12,241 nucleotides of DNA from JBCBGF01 sp039820585. GTDB taxonomy: Bacteria; Pseudomonadota; Alphaproteobacteria; Rhodobacterales; Rhodobacteraceae. Below are positions 1 to 6,596 of the stretch, one piece after another. Under the pieces are notes generated by a model. It searched no databases, was not told the DNA's origin, and saw only the letters and a program-made list of their open reading frames with translations. The position numbers were made by a program, and so were the translations under genes. Location of the stretch: positions 1 through 12,241 of the forward strand of contig JBCBPV010000085.1 of assembly GCA_039820585.1 (NCBI GenBank), written 5' to 3'. Every line of letters starts with the position of its first letter. Positions within the stretch are counted from its first letter, which is position 1.

Positions 1-632
1 AAAATACCAACGTGAACTGGCTGTCCGCCGCTCGCGTGTTCCTGTTCGGGGCGCGGGATGTGTGGTTTGTGGTCGGAATCCCGATTTACTTCTACGCGGT
101 ACTGTCGGACGGGACCGTGGAAGGCAATCGGGCAGCGTTCTTCACAATTGGTACGTTCATGGCGGTCTGGATCATTCTTTATGGCGCTGTGCAGGCGGCG
201 GCGCCCAACATCCTCAAGGCCGCGTCTCGCCCCGAAAGCGAGCTGATCGTCAGTGCACGCTGGTGGGTCGCCGCTCTGGTCGCGATCCCCGCGCTGCTGG
301 CCGCGCTGGTCTGGGCGGCGGGCGAGCCTGCGCCGTGGCTCACGGCGACGCTGATTATGGGGCTTTTGGTGTTTGGCGCGCTCTTTGCAATCAATTCATC
401 GCTACATTCCTACCTGATCCTAGCGTTTACCAGCGCGGAGCGGGTGACGATGGATGTGGGCTTTTACTACATGGCCAATGCGGGCGGACGATTGATGGGG
501 ACGGTTCTGTCCGGGCTGTCCTACCAGATCGGTGGGGTGGCGTTGTGTCTGGCGGTGGCCGCCGGGATGCTGGTGCTGAGCTGGCTCGCGGCCGGACGGT
601 TGCGCGCGGGGCCTGAGGCTGTTGCGGCTTAA
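1..632 (+). CDS. arsJ: Organoarsenical efflux MFS transporter ArsJ, 3' part
   Basis: This is the C-terminal half of a major facilitator superfamily permease. The frame is open to the left window edge, so the true start lies outside; the GTG at 12 is not a real start. About 207 residues remain of a family usually near 400. The remaining protein contains about five hydrophobic segments. It carries stretches I recognise from ArsJ: SAARVFLFGARDVWFVV near the left end and INSSLHSYLILAF plus GFYYMANAGGRLMGTVLSG in the last third. ArsJ exports 1-arseno-3-phosphoglycerate made by a partner glyceraldehyde-3-phosphate dehydrogenase from arsenate, giving arsenate resistance at the inner membrane. The partner gene and an ArsR regulator would be expected to the left and are not visible. 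Family assignment is from remembered motifs; a generic MFS transporter is the alternative. Confidence 0.8.
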   Translation, partial: NTNVNWLSAARVFLFGARDVWFVVGIPIYFYAVLSDGTVEGNRAAFFTIGTFMAVWIILYGAVQAAAPNILKAASRPESELIVSARWWVAALVAIPALLAALVWAAGEPAPWLTATLIMGLLVFGALFAINSSLHSYLILAFTSAERVTMDVGFYYMANAGGRLMGTVLSGLSYQIGGVALCLAVAAGMLVLSWLAAGRLRAGPEAVAA

Positions 633-638
633 CGGGAA

Positions 639-679
639 AAAGCCTTCGAAGGCTTTCGTAAATCCCTTCGAAGGGATTT
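639..679. terminator. Two tandem TTCGAA-centred palindromes, probable transcription stop after arsJ
   Basis: Two perfect palindromes lie back to back. The first is 18 bp (639-656) with arms AAAGCC and GGCTTT. The second is 20 bp (660-679) with arms AAATCCC and GGGATTT. Both share the centre TTCGAA and are separated by three bases (CGT). The first begins 7 bases after the arsJ stop codon at 630-632. Each can form an RNA hairpin, and the second ends in a short TTT. Position between the end of arsJ and the start of ribB suggests a terminator or end-protecting structure, but there is no long T tract, so binding sites for a dimeric protein are also possible. Confidence 0.5.
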
Positions 680-706
680 GTAACTTCCGGCAGCACGCGC
701 TATCTG
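678..706 (+). promoter_or_regulatory. Candidate promoter of ribB-ribH-nusB, possibly leaderless
   Basis: TTGTAA at 678-683 and TATCTG at 701-706 are separated by 17 bases. Each matches 4 of 6 positions of the sigma-70 consensus. A start point about 7 bases past the -10 box would fall at or next to the ribB ATG at 714. That fits the absence of any purine-rich ribosome binding site in front of this ATG. The -35 box overlaps the right end of the second palindrome (660-679), so that structure could also affect initiation. Weak boxes; inferred only. Confidence 0.35.
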
Positions 707-713
707 CCCGCGC

Positions 714-1826
714 ATGACCACCCAAGCCTCCTATGACTATTCCGATGCGGTCTCTTCCATCGAAGAGATCATCGAAGACGCCCGCAATGGCCGGATGTTC
801 GTGCTGATCGACCATGAGGATCGCGAGAACGAGGGTGATCTGGTAATTCCCGCGCAAATGGCCACGCCCGAGGCGATCAATTTCATGGCCACTCACGGGC
901 GCGGGCTGATCTGTCTCAGCTTGCCAGGCGAGCGGATCGATGCGCTGGGGCTGCCCTTGATGGCCTCGCAGAACTCTTCCCGCCACGAGACGGCATTCAC
1001 GATCTCGATCGAGGCGCGCGAGGGCGTGACCACGGGCATTTCCGCCCATGACCGGGCGCGGACGGTGGCGGTGGCGATTGATCAGGGCAAGACCGGCGCA
1101 GACATCGCGACGCCCGGGCACATCTTTCCCCTGCGCGCGCGCGACGGTGGTGTGCTGGTGCGCGCGGGCCATACCGAAGCGGCGGTGGATATCTCGCGGC
1201 TAGCGGGGCTGAACCCCTCGGGTGTGATTTGCGAAATCATGAATGACGACGGCACGATGGCGCGGCTGCCCGATCTGGTGGCGTTTGCGCAGTTGCACAA
1301 CCTGAAAATCGGGACGATCAGTGATCTGATCGCCTATCGGCGGCGGCATGACAATCTGGTGGCGGTGACGAAGGAAAGCACCGTGACCTCAGAGTTTGGC
1401 GGCGACTGGACGCTGCGGATTTTTGCTGACACCGCCCATGGCGATGAACACATCGCGCTGGTGAAGGGCGACCTGTCTGGCGACGATCCGGTCCTGGTGC
1501 GGATGCATGCGCTGGATCCTATGCTGGATATCGTGGGGCTGGGCGGTACTGGCCGGGCGGGCGAGTTTGGCGATGCCATGCGCCTCATCGCGGAAGAGGG
1601 GCGCGGCGCCGTGGTTCTTTTGCGCGATACCACGATGAAGCTGGTGACGGCGGATACAGTGTCGCCTCAGACCCTGCGCCAATATGGGCTTGGCGCTCAG
1701 ATCCTGTCGTCGCTTGGTTTGTCGAAGCTAATCCTTCTGACCAACTCACCCCGGCCCAAGGTCGTGGGGCTGGAGGCGTATGGGTTGGAGATCGTCGGCA
1801 CCCGCAAAATCTCGGAGATTGGATGA
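714..1826 (+). CDS. ribB: 3,4-dihydroxy-2-butanone 4-phosphate synthase with degenerate GTP cyclohydrolase II domain
   Basis: The enzyme converts ribulose 5-phosphate to 3,4-dihydroxy-2-butanone 4-phosphate plus formate in cytosolic riboflavin synthesis. Residues 1-210 are a complete DHBP synthase domain: the acidic metal/active-site loop DHEDRENEGD at 33-42, the HGRGLICLSL segment at 61-70, and RAGHTEAAVDI at 150-160 with the active-site His153. Residues from about 216 to 370 align with GTP cyclohydrolase II (GDEHIALVKGDLSG, then IAEEGRGAVV). However, the three zinc-binding cysteines are absent: the place where E. coli RibA has its Cys cluster reads HALDPMLDIVGLGGTG. The HRQEGRNIGL catalytic stretch is also missing. 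So the second half is probably not a cyclohydrolase, and the product should be called RibB rather than RibBA. The stop overlaps ribH by 4 bases. No ribosome binding site is visible before the ATG. Confidence 0.93.
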   Translation: MTTQASYDYSDAVSSIEEIIEDARNGRMFVLIDHEDRENEGDLVIPAQMATPEAINFMATHGRGLICLSLPGERIDALGLPLMASQNSSRHETAFTISIEAREGVTTGISAHDRARTVAVAIDQGKTGADIATPGHIFPLRARDGGVLVRAGHTEAAVDISRLAGLNPSGVICEIMNDDGTMARLPDLVAFAQLHNLKIGTISDLIAYRRRHDNLVAVTKESTVTSEFGGDWTLRIFADTAHGDEHIALVKGDLSGDDPVLVRMHALDPMLDIVGLGGTGRAGEFGDAMRLIAEEGRGAVVLLRDTTMKLVTADTVSPQTLRQYGLGAQILSSLGLSKLILLTNSPRPKVVGLEAYGLEIVGTRKISEIG

Positions 1827-2371
1827 TGGCCACCTCGGAACCCCACTACACGCTACCGCTGCCAGGGTTTGACAAGCCGGTGAAAGTATTGATCGTCGTG
1901 GCACCCTACTACAAGGACATCGCCGACAACCTGATTGCAGGCGCCAAGGCGGTGTTGGAGGAGGTTGGCGCAACCCATGAGATCGTCGAAGTGCCCGGCG
2001 CGCTTGAGGTGCCCACGGCGGTGCGGATCGCGCATCGGCAATCGAACTTCGATGGCTATGTTGCGCTGGGCTGTGTGATCCGGGGCGAGACGACGCATTA
2101 TGAGACGGTCTGCAATGACTCGAGCCGGGCGCTGCAGCTTCTGGGTCTCGATAGCGCCTGCATCGGAAACGGTATTCTAACCGTGGAAAACCGCGCGCAG
2201 GCCGAGGTGCGCGCCGATCCCCAAGGCCAGAACAAGGGGGGCGGTGCTGCCGCCGCCGCGCTGCACCTGATCGCGCTGACCCGGAAATGGGGCAAAGCGT
2301 CGAAGGGCGTGGGCTTCCTGCCCGAGACCATCTTGATCGCCGAAGGTGGCGACGGGCCGAAGACCGCATGA
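1823..2371 (+). CDS. ribH: 6,7-dimethyl-8-ribityllumazine synthase
   Basis: RibH condenses 5-amino-6-ribitylaminouracil with the DHBP made by RibB, giving the direct precursor of riboflavin; the family assembles into pentamers or 60-mers. Visible family signatures are PGALEVP at 58-64, the substrate loop GCVIRGETTHYE with the catalytic His at 92, GILTVEN around 117-123, and the ribityllumazine-binding NKGGGAA tract at 137-143. The length of 182 residues is normal. The ATG at 1823 overlaps the ribB stop (ATGA), and a second in-frame ATG at 1826 directly after that stop is an equally good start. The overlap suggests translational coupling with ribB, which supplies its substrate. Confidence 0.95.
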   Translation: MMATSEPHYTLPLPGFDKPVKVLIVVAPYYKDIADNLIAGAKAVLEEVGATHEIVEVPGALEVPTAVRIAHRQSNFDGYVALGCVIRGETTHYETVCNDSSRALQLLGLDSACIGNGILTVENRAQAEVRADPQGQNKGGGAAAAALHLIALTRKWGKASKGVGFLPETILIAEGGDGPKTA

Positions 2372-2829
2372 AATCCAGCCGCCAGATGAAATCCGCCGCA
2401 CGGCTTTACGCGGTACAGGCGCTGTTCCAGATGGAAGCGGGCGCCCAGACCGCCGAGGCCGTGATCCGCGAGTTCGAGGATCACCGCTTTGGCGCGACCT
2501 ACGAAGAGGGCGAGATGGCCGAAGGCGATGTCGATCACTTTCGGCAGGTGATGGATGACGCGGTGAACTGGCAGGCGCCGATTGACCAGATGACCGACCG
2601 GGCACTGGTGGCGAAATGGCCCATCGCGCGGATCGACCCGACGCTGCGTGCGCTGTTCCGGGCGGCAGGGGCCGAACTGACCCAAAGCGATGCGCCGCCC
2701 AAGGTCGTGATCACCGAATACGTGGACGTGGCAAAAGCCTTTTTCCCTGACGGGCGCGAGCCCAAATTCGTGAATGCCGTGCTCGACCACATGGCGCGGG
2801 AGGCGAAACCGCAGGCCTTCGCGGGCTAG
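2368..2829 (+). CDS. nusB: Transcription antitermination factor NusB
   Basis: NusB binds boxA RNA together with NusE (ribosomal protein S10) and supports antitermination, above all of rRNA operons. The 153-residue product has the all-helical NusB pattern: an N-terminal SAARLYAVQALFQMEAG (residues 8-24), the central WPIARIDPTLRALFRAAGAEL, and the C-terminal PKVVITEYVDVAKAFF followed by KFVNAVLDHMAR. The start at 2368 is chosen because it gives an ATGA overlap with the ribH stop and begins exactly where similarity starts; an in-frame ATG at 2287 would add 27 residues lying inside ribH. The ribH-nusB pairing is conserved in many proteobacteria. A short inverted repeat, CGGGC at 2822-2826 and GCCCG at 2835-2839, spans the stop codon and may be a weak terminator. 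Confidence 0.95.
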   Translation: MKSSRQMKSAARLYAVQALFQMEAGAQTAEAVIREFEDHRFGATYEEGEMAEGDVDHFRQVMDDAVNWQAPIDQMTDRALVAKWPIARIDPTLRALFRAAGAELTQSDAPPKVVITEYVDVAKAFFPDGREPKFVNAVLDHMAREAKPQAFAG

Positions 2830-2975
2830 GCATTGCCCGGACATTGATCACGGATGCCTGCGTAGTACCGAATAAAAGGTTTCTCAGCGACTTGATGCCA
2901 CTGGGCCCTCACGACACTGGCTTCGTGGACATTCTGACCTATGCTTTCGCACATTGGAAAATGAAAGCACCCACC

Positions 2976-3287
2976 ATGCCAGAACTCGTCAAGCTATACA
3001 TTCGCCAGACGCTGATTGGATTTGGGGTCGCCGCGGTCTTTGTCGGCATCCTGTTCTACTTCAATGTCGCCAACCTTTGGCATCTGGTGACCCACACCGA
3101 TGTCGGTATTCTGGCGGCTTTTCTGTTGTTCATGTTCAACGGAATCGTCTTTTCCGGTGTTCAATTCGGCATTGCGATCATGGGCATGGCCGAGAAAGAA
3201 GAAGACACCTCTGGCGGCGGTAACGCGCATCAACATGCGACCGTGCCTGTTCCCGTCAAAGTCACACGGGCAGGTCCGCGTCGTTGA
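2976..3287 (+). CDS. Small membrane protein, two predicted helices, function unknown
   Basis: The product from ATG 2976 is 103 residues. It has a short basic, amphipathic N-terminus (MPELVKLYIRQTLIGFG), a first hydrophobic helix at about residues 11-31, a polar link NVANLWHLVTHTD, a second hydrophobic helix at about 42-70, and a charged C-terminal tail with KEEDTSGGG and a few histidines. It is probably an inner membrane protein with both ends on the same side. Other possible starts are ATG 2961, directly preceded by GGAAA, and a far upstream ATT-type start at 2844. The extra N-terminal residues these would add look unlike a conserved protein. I think similar small proteins exist as uncharacterised genes in Rhodobacterales, but I cannot name a family. 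It lies 146 bases after nusB and is probably transcribed separately. Confidence 0.6.
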   Translation: MPELVKLYIRQTLIGFGVAAVFVGILFYFNVANLWHLVTHTDVGILAAFLLFMFNGIVFSGVQFGIAIMGMAEKEEDTSGGGNAHQHATVPVPVKVTRAGPRR

Positions 3288-3566
3288 CGACTTGGATGTG
3301 ACGGGACCACCCGGACCGTAACGGGATTGAATTCCCGAGGACCTGTATACACAGGTGGGCGCCAGGTAAACGGACCAGGATCCGCACAGAGCCAGCTCCC
3401 TCGGAATTGAGTAAGGCCACCGGAATTGGACCGCAATACGAGAGGGGCAGAACCCGCCACCGCCGACAGATAGGCTGTGGGCCGGGTGGCGGCAAGGTGC
3501 CTTGGCACAGAAGTCGGGGGATGTGACGATGCGGCTGACGTCGATACACTTGCGGCCACGGCCGGA
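3288..3566. other. Region without a convincing gene, containing two adjacent inverted repeats
   Basis: No reading frame here resembles a protein I know. Open minus-strand frames have compositions expected of a shadow. Two inverted repeats sit side by side: CGGGA at 3322-3326 with TCCCG at 3333-3337, and ACCTGT at 3341-3346 with ACAGGT at 3351-3356. A short direct repeat CGGAATTG occurs at 3402-3409 and 3421-3428. The stretch may be the wrecked promoter and 5' end of the following DUF2461 gene. Confidence 0.4.
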
Positions 3567-4055
3567 CTGACGCCCGAAACCTTTGCCTATCTACGCGACC
3601 TCGCCGCCAACAATGACCGCGCTTGGTTTGAGGACAACCGCGACCGATACAATGCGCACCGTATGACGCCTGCGAAATCGGTGGTCGCCGCTCTGGGCCA
3701 AGTGGTTGAAGGTTTCCGCCCGCCACTTCGGGCAGAACCTGCCCTAAAAAAAGTCGATCCGCCGGATCAACCGCGACACCAGGTTTTCCAAGGACAAAAC
3801 ACCCTACGGCCCCCAGATACGCCTGATCCTTTGAGCTGCACGCTGACCGATGAGACGCTGAAACGCCTGCCGCCGGGGGTTGTGGCGGATCACCCAGCGG
3901 CCACGCTCTTGCTACGAAAGGGATTGGTCGAGCACACAATAATAGGTGGACAGTCAACCTAGGACGCAGTGGGGGCCCAGGGGCTCGACCGGATGGTCGA
4001 CATCATGCAGCGCGTCGTACCGATCAACGCGTGGCCGGCCGCGCGCGTGTCCTAG
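3567..4055 (+). pseudogene. DUF2461 (TIGR02453-type) protein, heavily broken remnant
   Basis: The frame beginning LTPETFAYLRDLAANNDRAW carries the N-terminal signature of the DUF2461 family. After the run of seven A at 3746-3752 the family sequence continues one base out of frame from 3754 as RINRDTRFSKDKTPYGPQIR, reaching TGA where a Trp codon (RLILW) would be expected. The family's central part, some tens of residues, is then missing. C-terminal pieces return in the first frame (TDETLKRLPPGV, then ADHPAATLLLRKGLV), followed by an in-frame TAG at 3960 and a final piece (LDRMVDIMQRVVPINAW) ending at TAG 4053-4055. So there is one frameshift, one internal deletion and at least one nonsense codon. 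The original start is not identifiable. The family has no firmly known function. The last codon shares CTAG with the stop of the convergent kinase. Confidence 0.85.
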
Positions 4056-4897
4056 CCGAAATGCCGCCGCGCCGATCGGCCGAGGGCGGCCAGCACCTGA
4101 TAGTCGCGGCTGGGTACCTGTGGCAGGTCGCCCGTCAGCGACCACGCCAGCGACAGCGCCGCCTTCACCGCGGCCCATCCGATCACGCGGGCATGGGGCG
4201 CATCCATTGCATCCGCTGCCGCCGCGGCCAGCGCCTCAATCCGCGCAGGGTCCGACAAGGGGCCATTGATACCGCGCGGGTTGCGAAAGGCGTTGGCCAA
4301 CTCATATGCCGGATCGCCTAACAAACCTTTGGGGTCAAAGGCCAGTGCCCCGCGCCGGGTCAGGATCACGTTGTCATGGTGCAGATCACCGTGCAGCGGT
4401 ACCGGGTCCGGTCCGGTGGCCAGCAGGTCTTCGGCCAGCCGGGCCGCTGCCTCAACCCACTGCGCCACCTCCGGCGCGACACGGCGCAGATCGAAGGTCA
4501 AAAGCGCGTGGCACCAGGTGTAGAGTGTCGGCAGATCCGCCCAGGGCGCACCTACACGGCTCCGCAACCCCGCAGCAACCTCCGTCAATATCCGGTCCGC
4601 GCCCGCCAGATCACCTTCGCGCGCGCGGTCGCCGAGCGATGGCCCCTCTAGCCACTCGATCAGTATCGGCCCGGTAGACCCGGCATAAATCCGCGCTGCA
4701 CCATCACCCTGCCAATAGCGCAGCATCGCGCCCGCGGGCTGCTCATTGCCACCCGGCTTGCGTGGGAGCTTCAGCGCGGCGACGGTGCCGTCGTCGCGCC
4801 TCACCTTCCACACCTCCGCCCCCGGCGTGTCGGCAACACGCACCGCACCATCGGGCGACACGCCGAGCATGCGGCAGGCAGAAGCGAGATCGGGCAT
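4052..4897 (-). CDS. Aminoglycoside/hydroxyurea-type kinase (APH(6) family)
   Basis: This is a 281-residue small-molecule kinase of the streptomycin 6-phosphotransferase/hydroxyurea resistance family (APH_6_hur). Evidence: an ATP-site lysine in the strand VAALKLPRK near residues 39-47, the hinge-like GPILIEWLEGPSL near 75-87, the catalytic loop VPLHGDLHHDNVIL near 166-179, and the metal-binding LAFDPKGLLGDPAYELAN near 184-201, where DPKG replaces the usual DFD and is typical of this family. Members phosphorylate aminoglycosides or other hydroxyl compounds. Chromosomal homologues in soil and marine bacteria often have unknown natural substrates, so resistance is not proven. The start ATG at 4895-4897 has no strong ribosome binding site. 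It ends convergently on the DUF2461 remnant through a shared CTAG. It is the only intact gene between 3567 and 6973. Confidence 0.82.
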   Translation of the reverse strand: MPDLASACRMLGVSPDGAVRVADTPGAEVWKVRRDDGTVAALKLPRKPGGNEQPAGAMLRYWQGDGAARIYAGSTGPILIEWLEGPSLGDRAREGDLAGADRILTEVAAGLRSRVGAPWADLPTLYTWCHALLTFDLRRVAPEVAQWVEAAARLAEDLLATGPDPVPLHGDLHHDNVILTRRGALAFDPKGLLGDPAYELANAFRNPRGINGPLSDPARIEALAAAAADAMDAPHARVIGWAAVKAALSLAWSLTGDLPQVPSRDYQVLAALGRSARRHFG

Positions 4898-4954
4898 GTG
4901 GGAACTTTGCGGGACCGCGCGCGCGCGGGCAAGATAAGAGTTGTTCGTGTGCGA

Positions 4955-5909
4955 TTAACCGCTTCGCCGCACGTGACCTGGGCTCTGGCCATAAACGCGC
5001 GTATACGCCCGCCCAAACACAGGCTCAGATCCATAGCCCACGCGCGCAGCGATCTCTGCCAGGGGCAAATCGGTCTCTGCCAGAAACCGCGTGGCTAGCG
5101 ACAGGCGCCAGTCGGTGAGGTAGGACATCGCACAATGCCCCACCAGCGCCGTGAACCGCGCGGCAAAGGCCGAGCGTGACAGGGCCGCGCTCTGGGAAAG
5201 GCCGTCCACGGACCACGCTTGCGCCGGATGCTTATGGATCGCTACCAGCGCGCGCCCGATCTGGGGGTCGTGCAGCGTGGCAAGCCAGCCCTGCCGCGCC
5301 TCGGACGCGCTGTCCAACCACGCGCGGATCGCCTGGATGATCAGGATATCGGCGAGCCGCGTCAGCACCGTTTCCCCGCCCGGCCGCAGACTCGCGGCTT
5401 CGCGCGAGACATAGCGCAGGGTGCTGTCCATCCAGCCATCGGTTTCCTGATCCCACCGCTGATGAAAAATCACCGGCGGCAGTTGCGCCCGCACACACTG
5501 AGCGATTTGGCTGTCAAAGCGCACAACGCCGTAGGTGATCCGCGCCAAATCGCCCGCAACCGCCGTGTTGCAGGATCTCATAACGCTCGGTGATCGGGGT
5601 GAACTGCAGCATCCCAAGAGGTCGGGCCGGTGTGCCGGGCGCGTCGCTGAGCCAGCGGGTCGAGCCATGGGGCACAAGTGTGAGACTGCCTTGTGCCAAC
5701 CCCTGCGCTGCGCCGCCGGGCATCTGCAAACACGCGTGGCCCTCGGTGACGACAATAAGGCCCATCATCCCTTCAAACGCGGGGATCTCGATGCCAAAGG
5801 GCGCGCGCAGTTCAGCCCGGCAATAAAGCGTGCCTTCGATCCGCATGGCATGCAACGTCTCGCTCAGCGGATCGTCGGGCGAGGGCAGGGTCGTCGACGG
5901 CGCGGACAT
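4955..5909 (-). pseudogene. AraC-family regulator with N-terminal cupin domain, single-base frameshift
   Basis: Reading from ATG 5907-5909, the first part (MSAPSTTLPSPDD, then FEGMMGLIVVTEGHACLQMP and GSLTLVPHGSTRWL) is a cupin sensor domain of the kind found in AraC regulators. This frame runs out shortly after LQHGGCG. The continuation, GDLARITYGVVRFD through the two-helix-turn-helix DNA-binding domain (FAARFTALVGHCAMSYLTDW and LAEIAARVGYGSEPVFGRAY) to TAA at 4955-4957, is in another frame. Removing one base from the CCC at 5553-5555 (GGG in the coding strand) restores GGCGDLARITYG and a continuous protein of about 317 residues. So the lesion is one inserted base, either a real inactivating mutation or a sequencing error. 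It is divergent from the flavodoxin-DUF4345 pair and was probably its regulator. Confidence 0.85.
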
Positions 5910-5986
5910 GGGGCGGGGTATAGAATGGATATGCGCAAGTAGGGTCGTCACGGACGCTGGGTACAGAGATCCGGACTGGTGGTAAT

Positions 5987-6033
5987 TCAAACGTGGGCGG
6001 TGTCGCATAGGTAAGGCTCGACAGTACGTTTGA
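5987..6033. promoter_or_regulatory. Inverted repeat in the araC-flavodoxin divergent promoter region
   Basis: TCAAACGT at 5987-5994 and ACGTTTGA at 6026-6033 form an exact 8-bp inverted repeat with 31 bases between the arms. It sits between the divergent regulator and flavodoxin genes. It could hold the two half-sites of the neighbouring AraC-type regulator. An eight-base perfect match at this spacing is suggestive, not proof. Confidence 0.4.
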
Positions 6034-6064
6034 GAGACCCACGCACGATCCCAAAACTCCCGCC

Positions 6065-6596
6065 CGGATACTCGTGACCTATGCCACCGGGCATGGCAGC
6101 ACCACTGGCGTGGCCGCCACCATCGCCGAGGCGTTGCGCGGGACCGGGGCCGAGGTCGATCTGGCCCCCGTTGCGGGCGCCCCTGACCCCGCCGCCTATA
6201 CTGCGGTCGTAGTCGGCAGCCCGATCCGTTACGACAACTGGCTCCCCACCGCGCAGGACTGGGTGCTGGCGCATCAGTCGGTGCTGGCGACGCGCCCGGT
6301 GGCGTATTTTTTTCACCTGTATCGCGCTATCCATCGCATCCGACAAAGGGTCAGGCGCCAAATAATCCGACGCGGTGCGGGCGATCTGCCCCATCGTCCA
6401 GCCGGTCAGCGTGGGGGGCTTTGCCGGTGCGCTGGATCTTTCCAACTTCTCCGTGCCGACGCGCGTGCCGGCCCGCCTAATGTTTCGCTACCTCGGCGCC
6501 AAACCCGGGGACTACCGGGATATCCCGGCGATCCAGGCCTGGGCGCTAGAGGCTTTTGCAACCCAACTTTCCCCAAATGATCGGAGCCATCCATGA
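6065..6596 (+). pseudogene. Flavodoxin-domain protein (HemG/protoporphyrinogen oxidase-like), frameshift plus nonsense
   Basis: The frame RILVTYATGHGSTTGVA shows the first strand and FMN phosphate-binding loop of a flavodoxin-like domain, followed by YTAVVVGSPIRYDNWLPTA, the second flavin-contacting segment. After the run of seven T at 6307-6313 the family sequence continues in another frame: TCIALSIASDKG, then TAA at 6363-6365, then SVGGFAGALDLSNFSVPT and a C-terminus ending at TGA 6594-6596. One extra T explains the frameshift, and the TAA is a separate nonsense mutation. No ATG or credible start codon exists in frame upstream of 6065 back to a stop near 6008, so the 5' end also seems lost. 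Its stop overlaps the DUF4345 ATG as ATGA, showing the two were a translationally coupled pair. The intact ancestor would have been about 177 residues. Confidence 0.82.

Noticed and set aside
633..713. FMN riboswitch upstream of ribB.
   Set aside because: The gap is only 81 bases, is filled by the two palindromes, and shows none of the conserved RFN-element blocks.
420..1172. 250-codon minus-strand open frame opposite the arsJ end and ribB.
   Set aside because: It is a shadow of high-G+C coding sequence: rich in Arg, His, Pro and Gly, with no domain, and it crosses two real genes and the palindromes.
2287..2367. Longer NusB starting at 2287.
   Set aside because: The added residues lie inside ribH and do not look like NusB; the ATGA overlap at 2368 is the natural start.
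3262..3957. 231-codon minus-strand open frame opposite the DUF2461 remnant.
   Set aside because: The plus strand shows clear DUF2461 family pieces in this stretch, while the minus frame has no recognisable feature.
6305..6365. T-TTT-TTT heptamer in the correct phase for programmed -1 frameshifting in the flavodoxin gene.
   Set aside because: The frame needed to continue the family sequence is the other one (+1 or -2), a TAA follows at 6363, and no start codon remains, so this is a pseudogene with an extra T.
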